DNA of 64,000 nucleotides, from contig JAPWJW010000001.1 in NCBI GenBank assembly GCA_028283825.1, positions 744,001 to 808,000 on the forward strand, read 5' to 3'. The DNA comes from Azospirillaceae bacterium (GTDB lineage: Bacteria > Pseudomonadota > Alphaproteobacteria > Azospirillales > Azospirillaceae). Below, one piece after another: positions 8,653 to 18,143 of the stretch (the first letter of the stretch is position 1; each line of letters begins with the position of its first letter). A model generated the notes under the pieces. The model was not told where the DNA came from. It made no database searches and saw only the letters and a program-made list of their open reading frames with translations. Position numbers and translations under genes: made by a program.

Positions 8653-9747
8653 ATGAGGGAAATCGTCCGCGCCTTGGGCCTGATGAGCGGCACGTCGCTG
8701 GACGGCATCGATGCCGCCCTGATCCGCACCGACGGCCGCGACCATGTGGAAACCGGTCCCCACCTGACCCTGCCGTATGAGGCCGGCTTTCGTGATGCCT
8801 TGCGCGCCGTCCTGGGCCGGGTGGATGGGGCCGATGTGACGGCGGTGGAGGGCGAACTGACCCGCCTGCATGCCCAGGCGGTGGACCGGCTGCTGGACCA
8901 GGCGGGGCTGACGGCAGCGGATGTGGACCTGGTCGGCTTCCACGGCCACACCATCCATCATGCCCCGCACCAGCGGCTGACGCGCCAGATCGGCGACGGC
9001 GCCCTGTTGGCGGCCCTGACCGGCATCGCCGTGGTGAATGATTTCCGCAGCGCCGACGTGGCGGCCGGCGGCCAGGGGGCGCCGCTGGTGCCGCTGTTCC
9101 ACCGGGCGCTGGCGGCCGGCCTGCCCCGGCCGGTGGCGCTGCTGAACATCGGCGGTGTCGCCAACGTCACCTGGCTGGGCGACGATGATGACGCCGTGCT
9201 GGGGTTCGACACCGGCCCCGGCAACGCCCTGATCGACGATTGGGTGCGGGCCCGGACGGGGGCGACCTATGACGCCGGCGGGGCGCTGGCGGCCCAGGGC
9301 ACGGTGGACCCGGTCGCTTTGGACGCGCTGATGGCGCATCCCTATTTCACCACGGCCATCCCGAAATCGCTGGACCGTGACGCCTTCGATCCGTTGCCGG
9401 TGGCGGCATTGTCGCCGGCCGATGGGGCGGCGACGCTGACCCATTTCACCGCCGCCGCCGTGGCCGCCGCCGTGGCCCACCTGCCGCAGGCGCCGCGTAC
9501 CTGGCTGGCCTGTGGCGGCGGGCGGCACAACGGCGCCCTGATGCGGGCCCTGTCCGACCGGCTGGGCGTGGCCGTGGGCAATGTCGATGATTTGGGCTGG
9601 TCGGGCGACGCGCTGGAGGCCCAGGCCTTCGCCTACCTGGCGGTTAGGTCCCGCCGGGGCCTGCCGCTGTCGCTGCCCGGCACCACCGGCGTGCCGGCGC
9701 CGCAGACCGGGGGACGCTTCCACCAGCCGACGCGCAACGCCGCGTAA
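8653..9747 (+). CDS. anmK: Anhydro-N-acetylmuramic acid kinase
   Basis: Phosphorylates and opens 1,6-anhydro-N-acetylmuramic acid to MurNAc-6-phosphate, a cytoplasmic step of peptidoglycan recycling. 364 residues. The ATP-binding start [16 protein letters not shown], the mid-protein [13 protein letters not shown] and [13 protein letters not shown], and [11 protein letters not shown] near the C-terminus are all diagnostic. ATG 8653 is preceded by GGGGAAG (8642-8648). The frame is open far upstream, but homology and the ribosome site fix this start. The muropeptide permease AmpG lies 15 kb away in the window, so both ends of the recycling route are present. Confidence 0.96.
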   Translation: MREIVRALGLMSGTSLDGIDAALIRTDGRDHVETGPHLTLPYEAGFRDALRAVLGRVDGADVTAVEGELTRLHAQAVDRLLDQAGLTAADVDLVGFHGHTIHHAPHQRLTRQIGDGALLAALTGIAVVNDFRSADVAAGGQGAPLVPLFHRALAAGLPRPVALLNIGGVANVTWLGDDDDAVLGFDTGPGNALIDDWVRARTGATYDAGGALAAQGTVDPVALDALMAHPYFTTAIPKSLDRDAFDPLPVAALSPADGAATLTHFTAAAVAAAVAHLPQAPRTWLACGGGRHNGALMRALSDRLGVAVGNVDDLGWSGDALEAQAFAYLAVRSRRGLPLSLPGTTGVPAPQTGGRFHQPTRNAA

Positions 9748-9754
9748 ATGAACT

Positions 9755-10651
9755 TCAATCCCTAGCCACTGGCAGGGTGGCCTCAGCCGCGATGGCCTGG
9801 TTCAGGCGGTCGATCAGGGCGTTCGGTATGGATTGGGTGCACATCACGCGGCCCGGCTGGTTGGGGCCGGCATCGGGCGCGGGGATGATGCGCAAATCCG
9901 CCTGGGCGACGTTCCCGTCCGACAGCATGCGACCCAGCGAGGCGCGGTTGACGAGGGCGTAATCCACGCGCCCCTTCTGCACCATGGCCAGCAATGTGCT
10001 TTGCCCGCCGCGCACGCGCTCGCGGTTGGGGGCGTCGGTGGGCGTCTGACCCTCCGCATGGGGCGGCAGGAAGGGCTGCACGTAACGCTCATCCACCCAG
10101 GTGCCGTCGGAAAAGCCGAAGATCAGGTCCGGCCGGGGCAGCAGGGTGCCCAGTGTCGGTTCGGCACCCAGGCGGGTGTCGCCGGCGCGGACCACCAGCA
10201 CCCAGTCGGGCGGGGGCCCCAGCGGTTCGGTGAACTTGAAACGGTGGGCGCGTTCCGGCGTCAGGGCCCAGTTCACGGCGCACAGCGGTTGCCGGCCGGC
10301 GTCCAGGTCGGCCAGTACCCGCCGGCGGGCCCAGGGCTCCTGCCAGGACAATGTCAAACCGGCCCGCGCGGCGATTCGGTTCATCGCGACCGCCAGCGTG
10401 CCGCCGGGCTGGTGGGTATCGCGATCCCAGGTCAGCAGCGGCGGCTGTTCGGCGAAGATCATCACCAGGGTGGTCGACGCCCCGGGGCTGGACAGGGTGG
10501 GGGCCGCGTCCTGCGCCCACGCAGGGGGCATGAACAGGCAGAAAATAAAAAGCCCCACGGCCCAGGACACCCAGGTCCCGGGCCGGCGGCTTCGGGGGTG
10601 GTTTGCCGGAACGCCGTTATTCGGCGGCAAGCGTCTTGCCCAGGTTGGCAT
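9755..10651 (-). CDS. Periplasmic solute-binding-like protein (SBP_bac_3 type)
   Basis: A 298-residue exported protein. A hydrophobic segment [21 protein letters not shown] ends in an AxA-like signal-peptidase site near residue 47. What follows resembles family-3 extracellular binding proteins ([25 protein letters not shown], then [20 protein letters not shown]), of the orphan kind without transporter genes beside it. The ATG at 10651 overlaps the preceding hydrolase by 35 bp; a GTG at 10570 just before the hydrophobic segment is an equally good start and would avoid the overlap. It is convergent with anmK, with a 7-bp gap. The ligand is unknown. Confidence 0.7.
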   Translation of the reverse strand: MPTWARRLPPNNGVPANHPRSRRPGTWVSWAVGLFIFCLFMPPAWAQDAAPTLSSPGASTTLVMIFAEQPPLLTWDRDTHQPGGTLAVAMNRIAARAGLTLSWQEPWARRRVLADLDAGRQPLCAVNWALTPERAHRFKFTEPLGPPPDWVLVVRAGDTRLGAEPTLGTLLPRPDLIFGFSDGTWVDERYVQPFLPPHAEGQTPTDAPNRERVRGGQSTLLAMVQKGRVDYALVNRASLGRMLSDGNVAQADLRIIPAPDAGPNQPGRVMCTQSIPNALIDRLNQAIAAEATLPVARD

Positions 10652-11273
10652 CCAGATAGGTGCCCAACACTTCGTTCAACGCGTCGGAACGGTCGTTGAA
10701 GAAGTGGTTGGCGCCTTCGACCTTCTTGAAGTCGATCTTGATGTCGCGCTGGTTGGACAGCTTGTTGACCAGCTTGGTCACGGCCGCGTCCGGCACCAGT
10801 TCGTCCTTGTCGCCATGGACGATCAGGCCGGAGGAGGGGCAGGGCGCCAGGAAGCTGAAGTCGAACATGTTGGCGGGCGGTGCTACCGACACGAAGCCGT
10901 CGATTTCCGGCCGGCGCATCAGCAACTGCATGCCGATCCATGCCCCGAAGGAAAAGCCGCCGATCCAGCAGGCCGCGGCATTGGGGTTGTAGGTCTGCAG
11001 CCAGTCCAGCGCGGATGCCGCATCCGACAACTCGCCTTCGCCCCGGTCATAGGTGCCTTGGCTGCGGCCCACGCCCCGGAAATTGAAGCGCAGGCAGGAG
11101 AAGCCGCGCTGGGCGAAGGCGTGGAACAAGGTGTAGACCACCTTGTTGTTCATGGTGCCGCCGTACTGCGGGTGCGGGTGCAGCAGCAGAGCAATCGGGG
11201 CGTTGGTCGTCTTGCCGTGAAGATAACGCCCTTCCAACCGGCCAGCCGGTCCATTGATGATGACTTCAGGCAT
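10617..11273 (-). CDS. Alpha/beta hydrolase (COG2945-like)
   Basis: A 218-residue cytoplasmic alpha/beta hydrolase. It starts [17 protein letters not shown], has the [15 protein letters not shown] block typical of this small family, the nucleophile elbow GFSFGAW, the acid in HGDKDELVP and the histidine in GANHFF. ATG 11273 was chosen because GGAG lies about 10 nt upstream and homology starts there. The natural substrate of this family is unknown. It is followed with overlap by the binding-protein-like gene on the same strand. Confidence 0.85.
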   Translation of the reverse strand: MPEVIINGPAGRLEGRYLHGKTTNAPIALLLHPHPQYGGTMNNKVVYTLFHAFAQRGFSCLRFNFRGVGRSQGTYDRGEGELSDAASALDWLQTYNPNAAACWIGGFSFGAWIGMQLLMRRPEIDGFVSVAPPANMFDFSFLAPCPSSGLIVHGDKDELVPDAAVTKLVNKLSNQRDIKIDFKKVEGANHFFNDRSDALNEVLGTYLDANLGKTLAAE

Positions 11274-11534
11274 CGTGCTCCGGTTCCGCTGCTGTCTGGG
11301 GGCATGGGGCCTCATGGATACGGTCCACAAGGATGGGAAACGGCCTGGTCAGGACCGTCGGCATGGGCTTCGCTTGACCCGGCAGGCAGGCGATCTTATA
11401 TCGCAAGGCTGGGCCTCCTGGAGCCGTGTACAGACGCATCGAACAATCTGACCCCCCGTTTTCCGGGATGGCCAGGCTGCGCCGATGGCAGAAAGACCAT
11501 TCCGGGCGCGATTTATACCACAGCGAGCGCATCG

Positions 11535-12272
11535 GTGTTCAAGCGTCTTCAAGAAGAGATCGAGGGTATTAAGGCCCGCGACCCGGCGGCGCGCTCCACT
11601 TTGGAGATTTTGCTGTGCTATCCGGGGCTGCACGCGGTGCTGCTGTACCGGGTCGCGAACCATTGCTGGCGCCATGGCTGGCTGACGCTGGGCCGATTCA
11701 TCTCGCACATCGCCCGCATGGGCACCGGCATCGAAATCCATCCCGGCGCCACCATCGGCGACGGCTTTTTCATCGACCATGGCATGGGCGTGGTGATCGG
11801 TGAAACGGCGGAAATCGGCCGCAATGTCCACCTCTACCACGCCGTCACCCTTGGCGGCACCTCGCTCAGCAAGGGCAAGCGCCACCCCACCGTGGGTGAC
11901 AACGTCATCATCGGCGCCGGGGCCAAGATCCTGGGTGCCGTCACTGTTGGATCCGGCGCCCGCATCGGCGCGAACGCGGTGGTGGTGGCCGATGTGGCGC
12001 CGGGCGCCACCATGGTGGGCATCCCCGCCAAGGCGGTGACGTCCAAGGCCAAGACGGAAAAGGATCAGTTCCTGGCCTACGGTACCCCCTGCAACAACGT
12101 GCCCGATCCCGTGGTGCGTGCCCTGCAGGCCCTGACCGACCAGGTCAGCACCCTCAGCCGCCGGCTGGAGGAACTGGAACAGGCGGCCCCGCCCATCGCC
12201 TTGGTTCCCCCCGTCCTGGCCGCCCGAGGGGCGGAGGATGATTGCGGCCCGGCCGGCTGGCCGCCCTATTGA
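11535..12272 (+). CDS. cysE: Serine O-acetyltransferase
   Basis: Makes O-acetyl-L-serine from serine and acetyl-CoA, the committed step to cysteine. 245 residues from a GTG at 11535, giving the family N-terminus (M/V)FKRLQEEI...[22 protein letters not shown]. The left-handed hexapeptide helix follows ([47 protein letters not shown]). The C-terminal tail after about 190 is longer and less conserved. No ATG is available near this start, so GTG is likely. It is followed at 20 bp by a cysteine desulfurase, which consumes the cysteine produced, so the two probably form one unit. Confidence 0.95.
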   Translation: MFKRLQEEIEGIKARDPAARSTLEILLCYPGLHAVLLYRVANHCWRHGWLTLGRFISHIARMGTGIEIHPGATIGDGFFIDHGMGVVIGETAEIGRNVHLYHAVTLGGTSLSKGKRHPTVGDNVIIGAGAKILGAVTVGSGARIGANAVVVADVAPGATMVGIPAKAVTSKAKTEKDQFLAYGTPCNNVPDPVVRALQALTDQVSTLSRRLEELEQAAPPIALVPPVLAARGAEDDCGPAGWPPY

Positions 12273-12292
12273 CCCGTCTGGGGGGATTTCCC

Positions 12293-13462
12293 ATGAACGC
12301 CGTCTATCTCGACCATAACGGCACCTGTCCGCCGCGCGCCGAAGCGGTGGCGGCCATGGTGGCGGTGTTGTCCCTGCCGGGCAATCCATCCTCCGTCCAT
12401 GCCCAGGGGCGTGAGGCGCGCCGCCGGGTGGAGGTGGCGCGGCGCCAGGTGGCGGCCCTGGTCGGGTTGCCCCCGGCCACGCTGGTCTTCACCGGTGGCG
12501 GGACCGAGGCCAACGCCCTGGCGCTGAACAGCGCCGGTGATCGTGCGGTGATCACCAGTGCCATTGAGCACGCCAGCGTGCTGGAGGCGACACCAGGTGC
12601 CGTCCGCTGCCCCGTCACGACCGATGGCGCCATCGACCTGGCGGCGCTGGATGCCCTGCTGGCGCAGGCCGGCGCGCCTGCGTTCATTTCCATCATGGCG
12701 GTGAATAATGAGACGGGCGTGATCCAACCGGTGGCCGAGGTGGCCGCCCTGGCCCGGCGTCATGGTGCCCTGTTCCATTGCGACGCCAGCCAGGCGGTGG
12801 GCCGTCTGGCGCTGGATTGGGCCGCCATCGCGCCCGATTACCTGGCCTTTTCCGCCCACAAGATCGGCGGGCCCCAGGGCGTGGGTGCCCTGTTCGTGCG
12901 CGACGGCGTGCCGTTGGCGCCGCTGCTGCGCGGGGGTGGGCAGGAACGGCGCCGCCGCGCCGGCACTGAGAACGTGGCCGGCATTGTCGGGTTCGGGGCG
13001 GCGGCGGCGTGTGACGTCGCGGCTTTCGCGACCCTGGCGATTTTGCGCGACCGCCTGGAACGGGAACTGGCGGCTGTGGCGCCTGACCTGATGGTGGCCG
13101 GTGCGGGTGCCGCGCGCGTGGCCAACACCAGTTGCCTGGTCGCCCCCGGCTGGCGGGGCGAAACCCAGGTCATGGCGCTGGACCTGGCGGGCGTGGCGGT
13201 CAGCAGCGGTTCTGCCTGTTCCAGTGGCAAGGTCGCGGCCTCGCACGTGCTGGCGGCCATGGGGCTGGGGCCGGACCTGGCGGGGGCCGCCATCCGCGTC
13301 AGCCTGGGCTGGTCGACGACGCCGAAGGACGTGGACCGCTTCATCGCCGCCTGGACCGACCTGTACCGCCGCCGGCCGAATCCAGCTTCGCCACCAGCTC
13401 AGCAAGCCCTATCCCATCCGGATGTGCGGTCTGTCATTTCACAATCGGCCGTCCAGCAGTAG
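12293..13462 (+). CDS. iscS: Cysteine desulfurase (IscS/NifS family)
   Basis: A PLP enzyme that takes sulfur from cysteine as a protein-bound persulfide. 389 residues: YLDHNGTCPP at the start, the cofactor-site region EHASVLEAT, the PLP lysine K190 in SAHKIGGPQG, and the persulfide cysteine C309 in SGSACSSGK. ATG 12293 follows GGGGGAT (12281-12287). The symbol is given on family grounds; neither iscU nor iscR is beside it, so a NifS/IscS paralogue is possible. It sits between cysE and hscB on one strand with short gaps, which points to Fe-S assembly or sulfur trafficking. Confidence 0.9.
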   Translation: MNAVYLDHNGTCPPRAEAVAAMVAVLSLPGNPSSVHAQGREARRRVEVARRQVAALVGLPPATLVFTGGGTEANALALNSAGDRAVITSAIEHASVLEATPGAVRCPVTTDGAIDLAALDALLAQAGAPAFISIMAVNNETGVIQPVAEVAALARRHGALFHCDASQAVGRLALDWAAIAPDYLAFSAHKIGGPQGVGALFVRDGVPLAPLLRGGGQERRRRAGTENVAGIVGFGAAAACDVAAFATLAILRDRLERELAAVAPDLMVAGAGAARVANTSCLVAPGWRGETQVMALDLAGVAVSSGSACSSGKVAASHVLAAMGLGPDLAGAAIRVSLGWSTTPKDVDRFIAAWTDLYRRRPNPASPPAQQALSHPDVRSVISQSAVQQ

Positions 13463-13507
13463 GGTGGCCACTGGATTTGGGATTGGGACACAGGGGTTTC
13501 TGGGCGC

Positions 13508-14188
13508 ATGGCTGACGGTGTGGGCGGGGGCGGGACCCCGGGGGACAATCCGGGTCCGGTGCCGGACGGCATGGGGGCGTGCTGGTCTTGCGGCAGGCCG
13601 GTGTCCGGCAGGGCGCTGTTTTGCCACAACTGCGGTGCCATTCAGCCGCCGGCGGATTTGGATGCCTTTGTCCGCCTGAACCTGGAACGCCGCTTCGATG
13701 TGGAACGGGCGGTGCTGGACCGGCAGTTGGCCGGATTCAACCGCATCCTTTCCTCGGAAAGACTGAAGGACCGCAGCGCCGAGGAACAGGCCCTGGCCGA
13801 GCGGCATCGCGTGGCGGTGGCGCAGGCCTATGCCACCTTGCGCGACCCGGCCTCCCGCGCCCGCCACCTGCTGCACCTGATCCAGCCCGAGGGTGACCTG
13901 CCGGGTACCGTGGGCAAGGGCCCGGAGGATGCCGACATGGCCGACCTGGCGGCCCAGGTGGCGGCCCTGCATGGCGTGGCACCGGTGGATGAGGACACGT
14001 TGGAACAGGTGACGCTGGCCGTCATCGGCGCCATTGCCGGCACCTTGATCGACCTGTCCGCCGCCTTCCACTCCGGCAACCTGGCCGCCGTGCCCCCCCT
14101 GGCGGAACGTTTGACCCTGTGCCAGACCCTGGGGGAGGCGCTGGGCGCCGTCACCCCGCCCGAAGCGGCCAACGATTCACAGGAATAG
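13508..14188 (+). CDS. hscB: HscB-type Fe-S co-chaperone with N-terminal zinc ribbon, HPD motif missing
   Basis: Family role: a J-domain co-chaperone that brings the IscU scaffold to the Hsp70 HscA. 226 residues. A CxxC...CxxC ribbon (C25, C28, C39, C42) resembles that of mitochondrial HSC20. The J domain runs about 53-120 and the C-terminal three-helix scaffold-binding domain about 150-210. The key HPD triplet at the end of J helix II is replaced by S82-S83-E84 (RILSSERLKD), while helix III (AQAYATLRDPASRARHLL) is intact. HPD is required for Hsp70 stimulation in studied J proteins, so the activity may be altered or lost. No hscA is nearby. An alternative ATG is at 13571. Confidence 0.85.
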   Translation: MADGVGGGGTPGDNPGPVPDGMGACWSCGRPVSGRALFCHNCGAIQPPADLDAFVRLNLERRFDVERAVLDRQLAGFNRILSSERLKDRSAEEQALAERHRVAVAQAYATLRDPASRARHLLHLIQPEGDLPGTVGKGPEDADMADLAAQVAALHGVAPVDEDTLEQVTLAVIGAIAGTLIDLSAAFHSGNLAAVPPLAERLTLCQTLGEALGAVTPPEAANDSQE

Positions 14189-14311
14189 AACGGCGGGCAG
14201 GGCGGCTTTGAGTTTTTGGTGGCTTTGGTGCCCTGGCATCCGCCGGGGCGGCGGGGCTATCATCGCGGGCGGCGGCGCTTTTCCGCCGATGCTGTCGAGC
14301 AGGTGCGGCAC

Positions 14312-15130
14312 ATGCATGACGCCTTATCCCCGTCCACCCTGTCTGCCAACGTCTTGCCCACCACCGTTCCGCACAGGCTCATCGACCGCCTGCGCCGGTT
14401 GATCGCGCCTGAGCGCAGCGACCGTGCCGATTCGCATCTGGCGGTGGCCTTATGCCTGGTGGCCGGCATGACCAACGCGGGTGGTTTCCTGGCGGTGGGG
14501 CAGTACACCTCGCACATGTCGGGCGTGGTCTCGTCCCTGGCGGATAATCTGGTGCTGGGCGCCCTGGGGCTGTTCGGTGCAGGGCTGGCGGCCCTGTGCG
14601 CCTTCATGGCCGGGGCCGCCTGTTCCGCCATCCTGATCAACTGGGGCCGGCGCCACCACAACGCCAGCCAATATGCCCTGCCCCTGTCGTTGGAAGGGCT
14701 GCTGCTGCTGGCGTTCGGCTTTCTCGGGGCATGGCGCCTGCACCTGCCGTGGTTCCTGGCGGTGGCCGTGCCCCTGTTGTGCTTCATCATGGGGTTGCAG
14801 AACGCCATCATCACCAAGTTGTCGCGCGCCCGCATCCGCACCACCCACATGACGGGCATGGTCACCGATATCGGCATCGAACTGGGCAAGCTGATCTACT
14901 GGCACCGCCACGCTGTGGCGGGCGAGAGCGGGGCACCCGACCGGGTGCGGGCCGACCTGCCCAAGCTGCGCCTGCTGTCCTGCCTGGTGGGCGCTTTTTT
15001 CGGCGGCGGGGTGGCCGGCGCCCTCGGCTTCAAGATCATCGGTTTTTCCGTGACCGTGCCCCTGGCCGCCCTGCTGTTCCTGCTGGCGGCGGTACCCCTG
15101 GCCGACGATCTGCGCGGAAAGAGGTCTTAA
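14312..15130 (+). CDS. DUF1275 (YoaK-type) membrane protein
   Basis: A 272-residue inner-membrane protein of the DUF1275/YoaK family, whose function is not established. After a polar N-terminus it has about six or seven hydrophobic helices. Family motifs are AGMTNAGGFLAVGQYTSHMSG near residue 55 and the central FIMGLQNAIITKLSRARIRTTHMTGM. ATG 14312 was chosen over an in-frame start at 14216, whose translation is Arg-rich and unlike the family. It is the first of four unrelated genes that separate hscB from fdx. It ends 15 bp before the distal end of structured repeat copy B. Confidence 0.85.
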   Translation: MHDALSPSTLSANVLPTTVPHRLIDRLRRLIAPERSDRADSHLAVALCLVAGMTNAGGFLAVGQYTSHMSGVVSSLADNLVLGALGLFGAGLAALCAFMAGAACSAILINWGRRHHNASQYALPLSLEGLLLLAFGFLGAWRLHLPWFLAVAVPLLCFIMGLQNAIITKLSRARIRTTHMTGMVTDIGIELGKLIYWHRHAVAGESGAPDRVRADLPKLRLLSCLVGAFFGGGVAGALGFKIIGFSVTVPLAALLFLLAAVPLADDLRGKRS

Positions 15131-15144
15131 TCTTAGACGTGTTC

Positions 15145-15270
15145 CCTCAGGCGGCGGGCGGCCACATCCGTGGCCTTGCCTTATCCTCGGTTTCCAGTCC
15201 GCTTACGCTCCCCAGAAACCTCCGGCGCCCCCGTCGGGGGCTAGCGGCATGAGGTATGGCCTCATGCCGC
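15145..15270 (-). repeat. Structured intergenic element, copy B (four hairpins)
   Basis: In minus-strand sense it begins 9 nt after the stop of the CocE-type hydrolase. P1 is 15244-15270 (11-bp stem GCGGCATGAGG). P2 is GCCCCC-GAC-GGGGGC. P3 is 15212-15225 (CCGGA-GGTT-TCTGG). A linker containing GCGGACTGG and GAGGAT follows. P4 is 15160-15175 (GGCCAC-GGAT-GTGGCC), and the copy closes with GCCTGAGG. Spacing from P1 to P4 is 111 nt, against 114-115 nt in the other two copies (985-1114, 46593-46720). Confidence 0.75.
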
Positions 15271-15279
15271 GTGTTGTTG

Positions 15280-17298
15280 TCAGGGCGTGCCGGGTGCCGG
15301 CATGACGTGCACCTCCAGCCCCGACGGATAGTCGGGCGACCGGTAGATGCGTTCCCGCGCCGCCTTGAAATCCTCCGGCTTGGCCTGGGGGATGTTGACG
15401 AAGGTTTGGGGGTTGCGGTCGACCAGGGGGAACCAGCTGCTCTGGATCTGCACCATGATGCGGTGGCTGCGGCGGAAGGTGTGGTTGATGTCGGCCAGGG
15501 CGTAGCGGATGGGCGTCACCTGGTCCGGCACCATGGGTTCCGGTTTCTCAAAACCATTGCGGAACTTGCCCCGCAGCGGGTCGCCACGCACCAGTTGCTG
15601 ATAGCCTTCCATGTCCACGCTGGGCGGCGGCACGTCGGCCTTGGGATCGGACGCCCCTTCCCCGCCCGGCACCGGCGGCAACTCATCAGGATAGACGTCG
15701 ATCAGCTTCACCACCCAGTCGCTGTCGGTGCCGGAGGTGGAGACGAACAGTTTGGGCGACACCGGCCCCACCAGCGTCACGTCGTTTTCCAGGGGTGCGG
15801 TCTGATAGACCAGCACATCCGGGCGCGTGGTGGCGAAGCGCTGGTCGGCCACCATGTATTCCTTGGGCACGTCGGTGGTGACGTAGCCGACATAGGGCAC
15901 CGGGTGGGCCGGGTCGCTGATGTATTCGTCGAACTTGGCGGGTGCCGTCGCCGGCGCCGTCCAGCCCAGGCCGCCGTCCGGCAACAGATACAGGGTGCGG
16001 GTCTGGGCCTGCTTGGGCGGCCATGAGGGATATTGGCGCCAGACATTGGTGCCGGTCTCGAACACCGTGGCCTTGGCCAGCTTCGCGTCCGGGGCGCCCT
16101 TCAGATGCTGTTCGAAGAAGGGGAACAGGATGTTCTTCCGGTAATAGTCGCCGGTGTCGGCCGCGAAATCCACCGCCCCCAACTTGTGCCCATAGGTCCG
16201 GGCCCAGCCACCGTGCACCCACGGGCCGATCACCAGGTTGTTGGGCGTGCCGGGGTTTTGCGCCTCGATGGCGTTATAGGTGGTGAAGGGGCCGTGCAGA
16301 TCCTCCGCATCGAACCAGCCGCCCACGGTCAGCACGGCGGCCTTGATGTTCTTCAGGTGTGGGGCGATGGCGCGCGGCTTCCAGTAATCATCGTAGGTGG
16401 GATGGTCCACCATCTCATGCCAGCCAACGGGATCGCCGTTGGCCAGCAGGTCGCCCATCTGGTCCAGATTGCCCTGCTTCAGATAGAAGTCGTAGCCGTC
16501 GGCGGTGCCGAAATCATAGTCGGACCAGCCGCGCGGTTCCGGCGTGGGGTTCTTCTGCGCCTTGAAGGCGGCATAGAAGGCGAAGTTGGCCGCCAGCATG
16601 TAGGCGCCACCATGATAGGCGTCGTCGCCCAGGTACAGGTCGGTCACCGGCGCCTGGGGGGAGGCCGCCTTGATGGCCGGATGGCTGTCGACGATGCTGG
16701 CCGAGGTGAAGAAGCCTGGGTAGCTGATGCCCCAGATGCCGACCTTGCCGTTGTTGCCGGGCACGTTCTTCAGCAGCCAATCAACGCTGTCGTGCATGTC
16801 GCTGCTGTCGTCCACGTCATTCTTCGACTTCTTGTCGTCGATATGCGGCCGCGTCTCCATCCACTTGCCGCCGGACATGAAGCGGCCGCGCACGTCCTGG
16901 AAAACGAAGATGTACCCGGCGCGGTCGAAGTCCGGCGAAGGGCCCAGTTGCTTGGGATAGGACTCCGCACCGTACAGGCTTTCTCGCCCCACCCGCGCGC
17001 CCGAGCCATAGGGCGTGCGCACCATCAGGAAGGGGTAAGTCTTGGACTGGTCCTTGGGCACGTAGACGACGGTGAACAGGTCCACCCCGTCCCGCATGGC
17101 GATGCGGTATTCGTACTTGGTGTAATGCTCCTGAACGCTGAACGGCTTGTCCTGGCCCGCAGTGCCGCTTTGGGCCAGCGCCACCGGTGCCGTCATGGAC
17201 CCCGTGAGCGCCAGGCCTGCCAAGCCCACCCCAAGGATGCCCGCCGCCGCGACGATGTGCCGGGCACGTAAGCGCCGGCCTGTTTCCCTTTTCCCCAT
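15280..17298 (-). CDS. Exported CocE/NonD-family hydrolase (alpha-amino-acid ester hydrolase-like)
   Basis: A 672-residue serine hydrolase of the X-Pro dipeptidyl-peptidase/CocE group. A signal peptide (basic start, hydrophobic core about 14-38) ends near SVALAQ-like residues 40-43. The nucleophile is S192 in GIWGISYPGF; the acid is in GGWFDAEDLHG and the histidine in GPWVHGGWAR, all as in alpha-amino-acid ester hydrolases. The C-terminal jelly-roll domain (from about 480) is typical. It probably acts in the periplasm on acyl, ester or peptide bonds; the substrate is unknown. A TetR gene lies 128 bp upstream on the same strand and could control it. A structured repeat starts 9 nt past its stop. 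Confidence 0.88.
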   Translation of the reverse strand: MGKRETGRRLRARHIVAAAGILGVGLAGLALTGSMTAPVALAQSGTAGQDKPFSVQEHYTKYEYRIAMRDGVDLFTVVYVPKDQSKTYPFLMVRTPYGSGARVGRESLYGAESYPKQLGPSPDFDRAGYIFVFQDVRGRFMSGGKWMETRPHIDDKKSKNDVDDSSDMHDSVDWLLKNVPGNNGKVGIWGISYPGFFTSASIVDSHPAIKAASPQAPVTDLYLGDDAYHGGAYMLAANFAFYAAFKAQKNPTPEPRGWSDYDFGTADGYDFYLKQGNLDQMGDLLANGDPVGWHEMVDHPTYDDYWKPRAIAPHLKNIKAAVLTVGGWFDAEDLHGPFTTYNAIEAQNPGTPNNLVIGPWVHGGWARTYGHKLGAVDFAADTGDYYRKNILFPFFEQHLKGAPDAKLAKATVFETGTNVWRQYPSWPPKQAQTRTLYLLPDGGLGWTAPATAPAKFDEYISDPAHPVPYVGYVTTDVPKEYMVADQRFATTRPDVLVYQTAPLENDVTLVGPVSPKLFVSTSGTDSDWVVKLIDVYPDELPPVPGGEGASDPKADVPPPSVDMEGYQQLVRGDPLRGKFRNGFEKPEPMVPDQVTPIRYALADINHTFRRSHRIMVQIQSSWFPLVDRNPQTFVNIPQAKPEDFKAARERIYRSPDYPSGLEVHVMPAPGTP

Positions 17299-17425
17299 GC
17301 CCCGTCCATCCCTTGAGCCGAACCGGCCGCGCGCCCAAAGGGTGCCGCAGCGTTGTTGGCATCCAAGCTAAGTCATTCGGGGATCGGGGCGAAAGGGGGA
17401 ACCGGCGCATGCTCCGGCGGTGATG

Positions 17426-18046
17426 TCAGCAGCGGTGGTGGGCCCAGAACAGGGCGACCGCCTCATCGGCCACGCGCATGGCGTCCGCCTGGCCCCCGCC
17501 ACTGGCCAGCACGCGTGGCCAGTGCAGCGGCTCCGCGATCAGGCCCAGGAACTGCTGCGCCGCCAATGCCGGGTCGGGACAAGTGATCAGGCCGGCCGTG
17601 GCCAGATGGTCCAGGCAAGCATCGATGCGGTCCAGCATTGGCCGGCGCCCCAGGCGGGCGTAGTCCTCCGCGATCTGGGGCTGGTTGCGGGATTCGGCGA
17701 TGACCAGACGCACCAATGCCACGTGGTCGGCCCGCGCCAATCGTGCCGCCAGGATGTGGGCCAGCGCGCGCAGCGGACGAGCGGGATCGTCCGCCGTCGG
17801 TGGGGGCAGGGCGACGGCTTCCGAAAGTCCGGTTTCCAATGCCGCCCATTCCCGCGCCAGCATGGCGCGGAAGATGGCGTCTTTGCCGCCGAACTGGTTG
17901 TACAGCGTCCGCCGCGCCAGTCCCGCCAGGGCGGCTAAATCATCCATGCTGACGCTTTCGTACCCCCGCCCCAGGAACAGGGTGCGGGCGGCATCCAGGG
18001 TCGCTTCGCGGCTCAGAAACAAGGCGTGGGTGGTTTGGTTTGGCAT
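17426..18046 (-). CDS. TetR-family transcriptional repressor
   Basis: A 206-residue regulator from ATG 18046 (MPNQTTHALFLSREATLDAA). The N-terminal helix-turn-helix is clear: FLGRGYESVSMDDLAALAGLARRTLYNQFGGKDAIFRAML. The C-terminal ligand domain is the usual variable helical part. ATGs at 18061 and 18106 would extend it, but they run into the promoter palindrome. A perfect 8-bp-arm palindrome at 18079-18097, 33 bp before the start, is a likely autoregulatory operator. The downstream CocE-type hydrolase on the same strand is the most likely second target. Confidence 0.9.
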   Translation of the reverse strand: MPNQTTHALFLSREATLDAARTLFLGRGYESVSMDDLAALAGLARRTLYNQFGGKDAIFRAMLAREWAALETGLSEAVALPPPTADDPARPLRALAHILAARLARADHVALVRLVIAESRNQPQIAEDYARLGRRPMLDRIDACLDHLATAGLITCPDPALAAQQFLGLIAEPLHWPRVLASGGGQADAMRVADEAVALFWAHHRC

Positions 18047-18078
18047 CAGCCATCTATGCATTAATAAGTGCATAAAGT

Positions 18079-18097
18079 ACACTGCATGGTGCAGTGT
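18079..18097 (-). promoter_or_regulatory. Probable TetR operator (palindrome)
   Basis: ACACTGCA-TGG-TGCAGTGT is a perfect inverted repeat with 8-bp arms and a 3-bp centre in an AT-rich stretch, 33 bp upstream of the TetR start codon where the core promoter should lie. TetR dimers bind such sites; the assignment rests on position. Confidence 0.6.
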
Positions 18098-18143
18098 TAA
18101 ATTCATATGAAAATAACATCATATAATCAATTGACTGCTGGAA

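Noticed and set aside
8653-9723. Long minus-strand reading frame opposite anmK, continuing tyrS upstream
   Set aside because: It is Gln/Arg/His-rich antisense of a conserved gene in G+C-rich DNA; tyrS homology begins at 8544.
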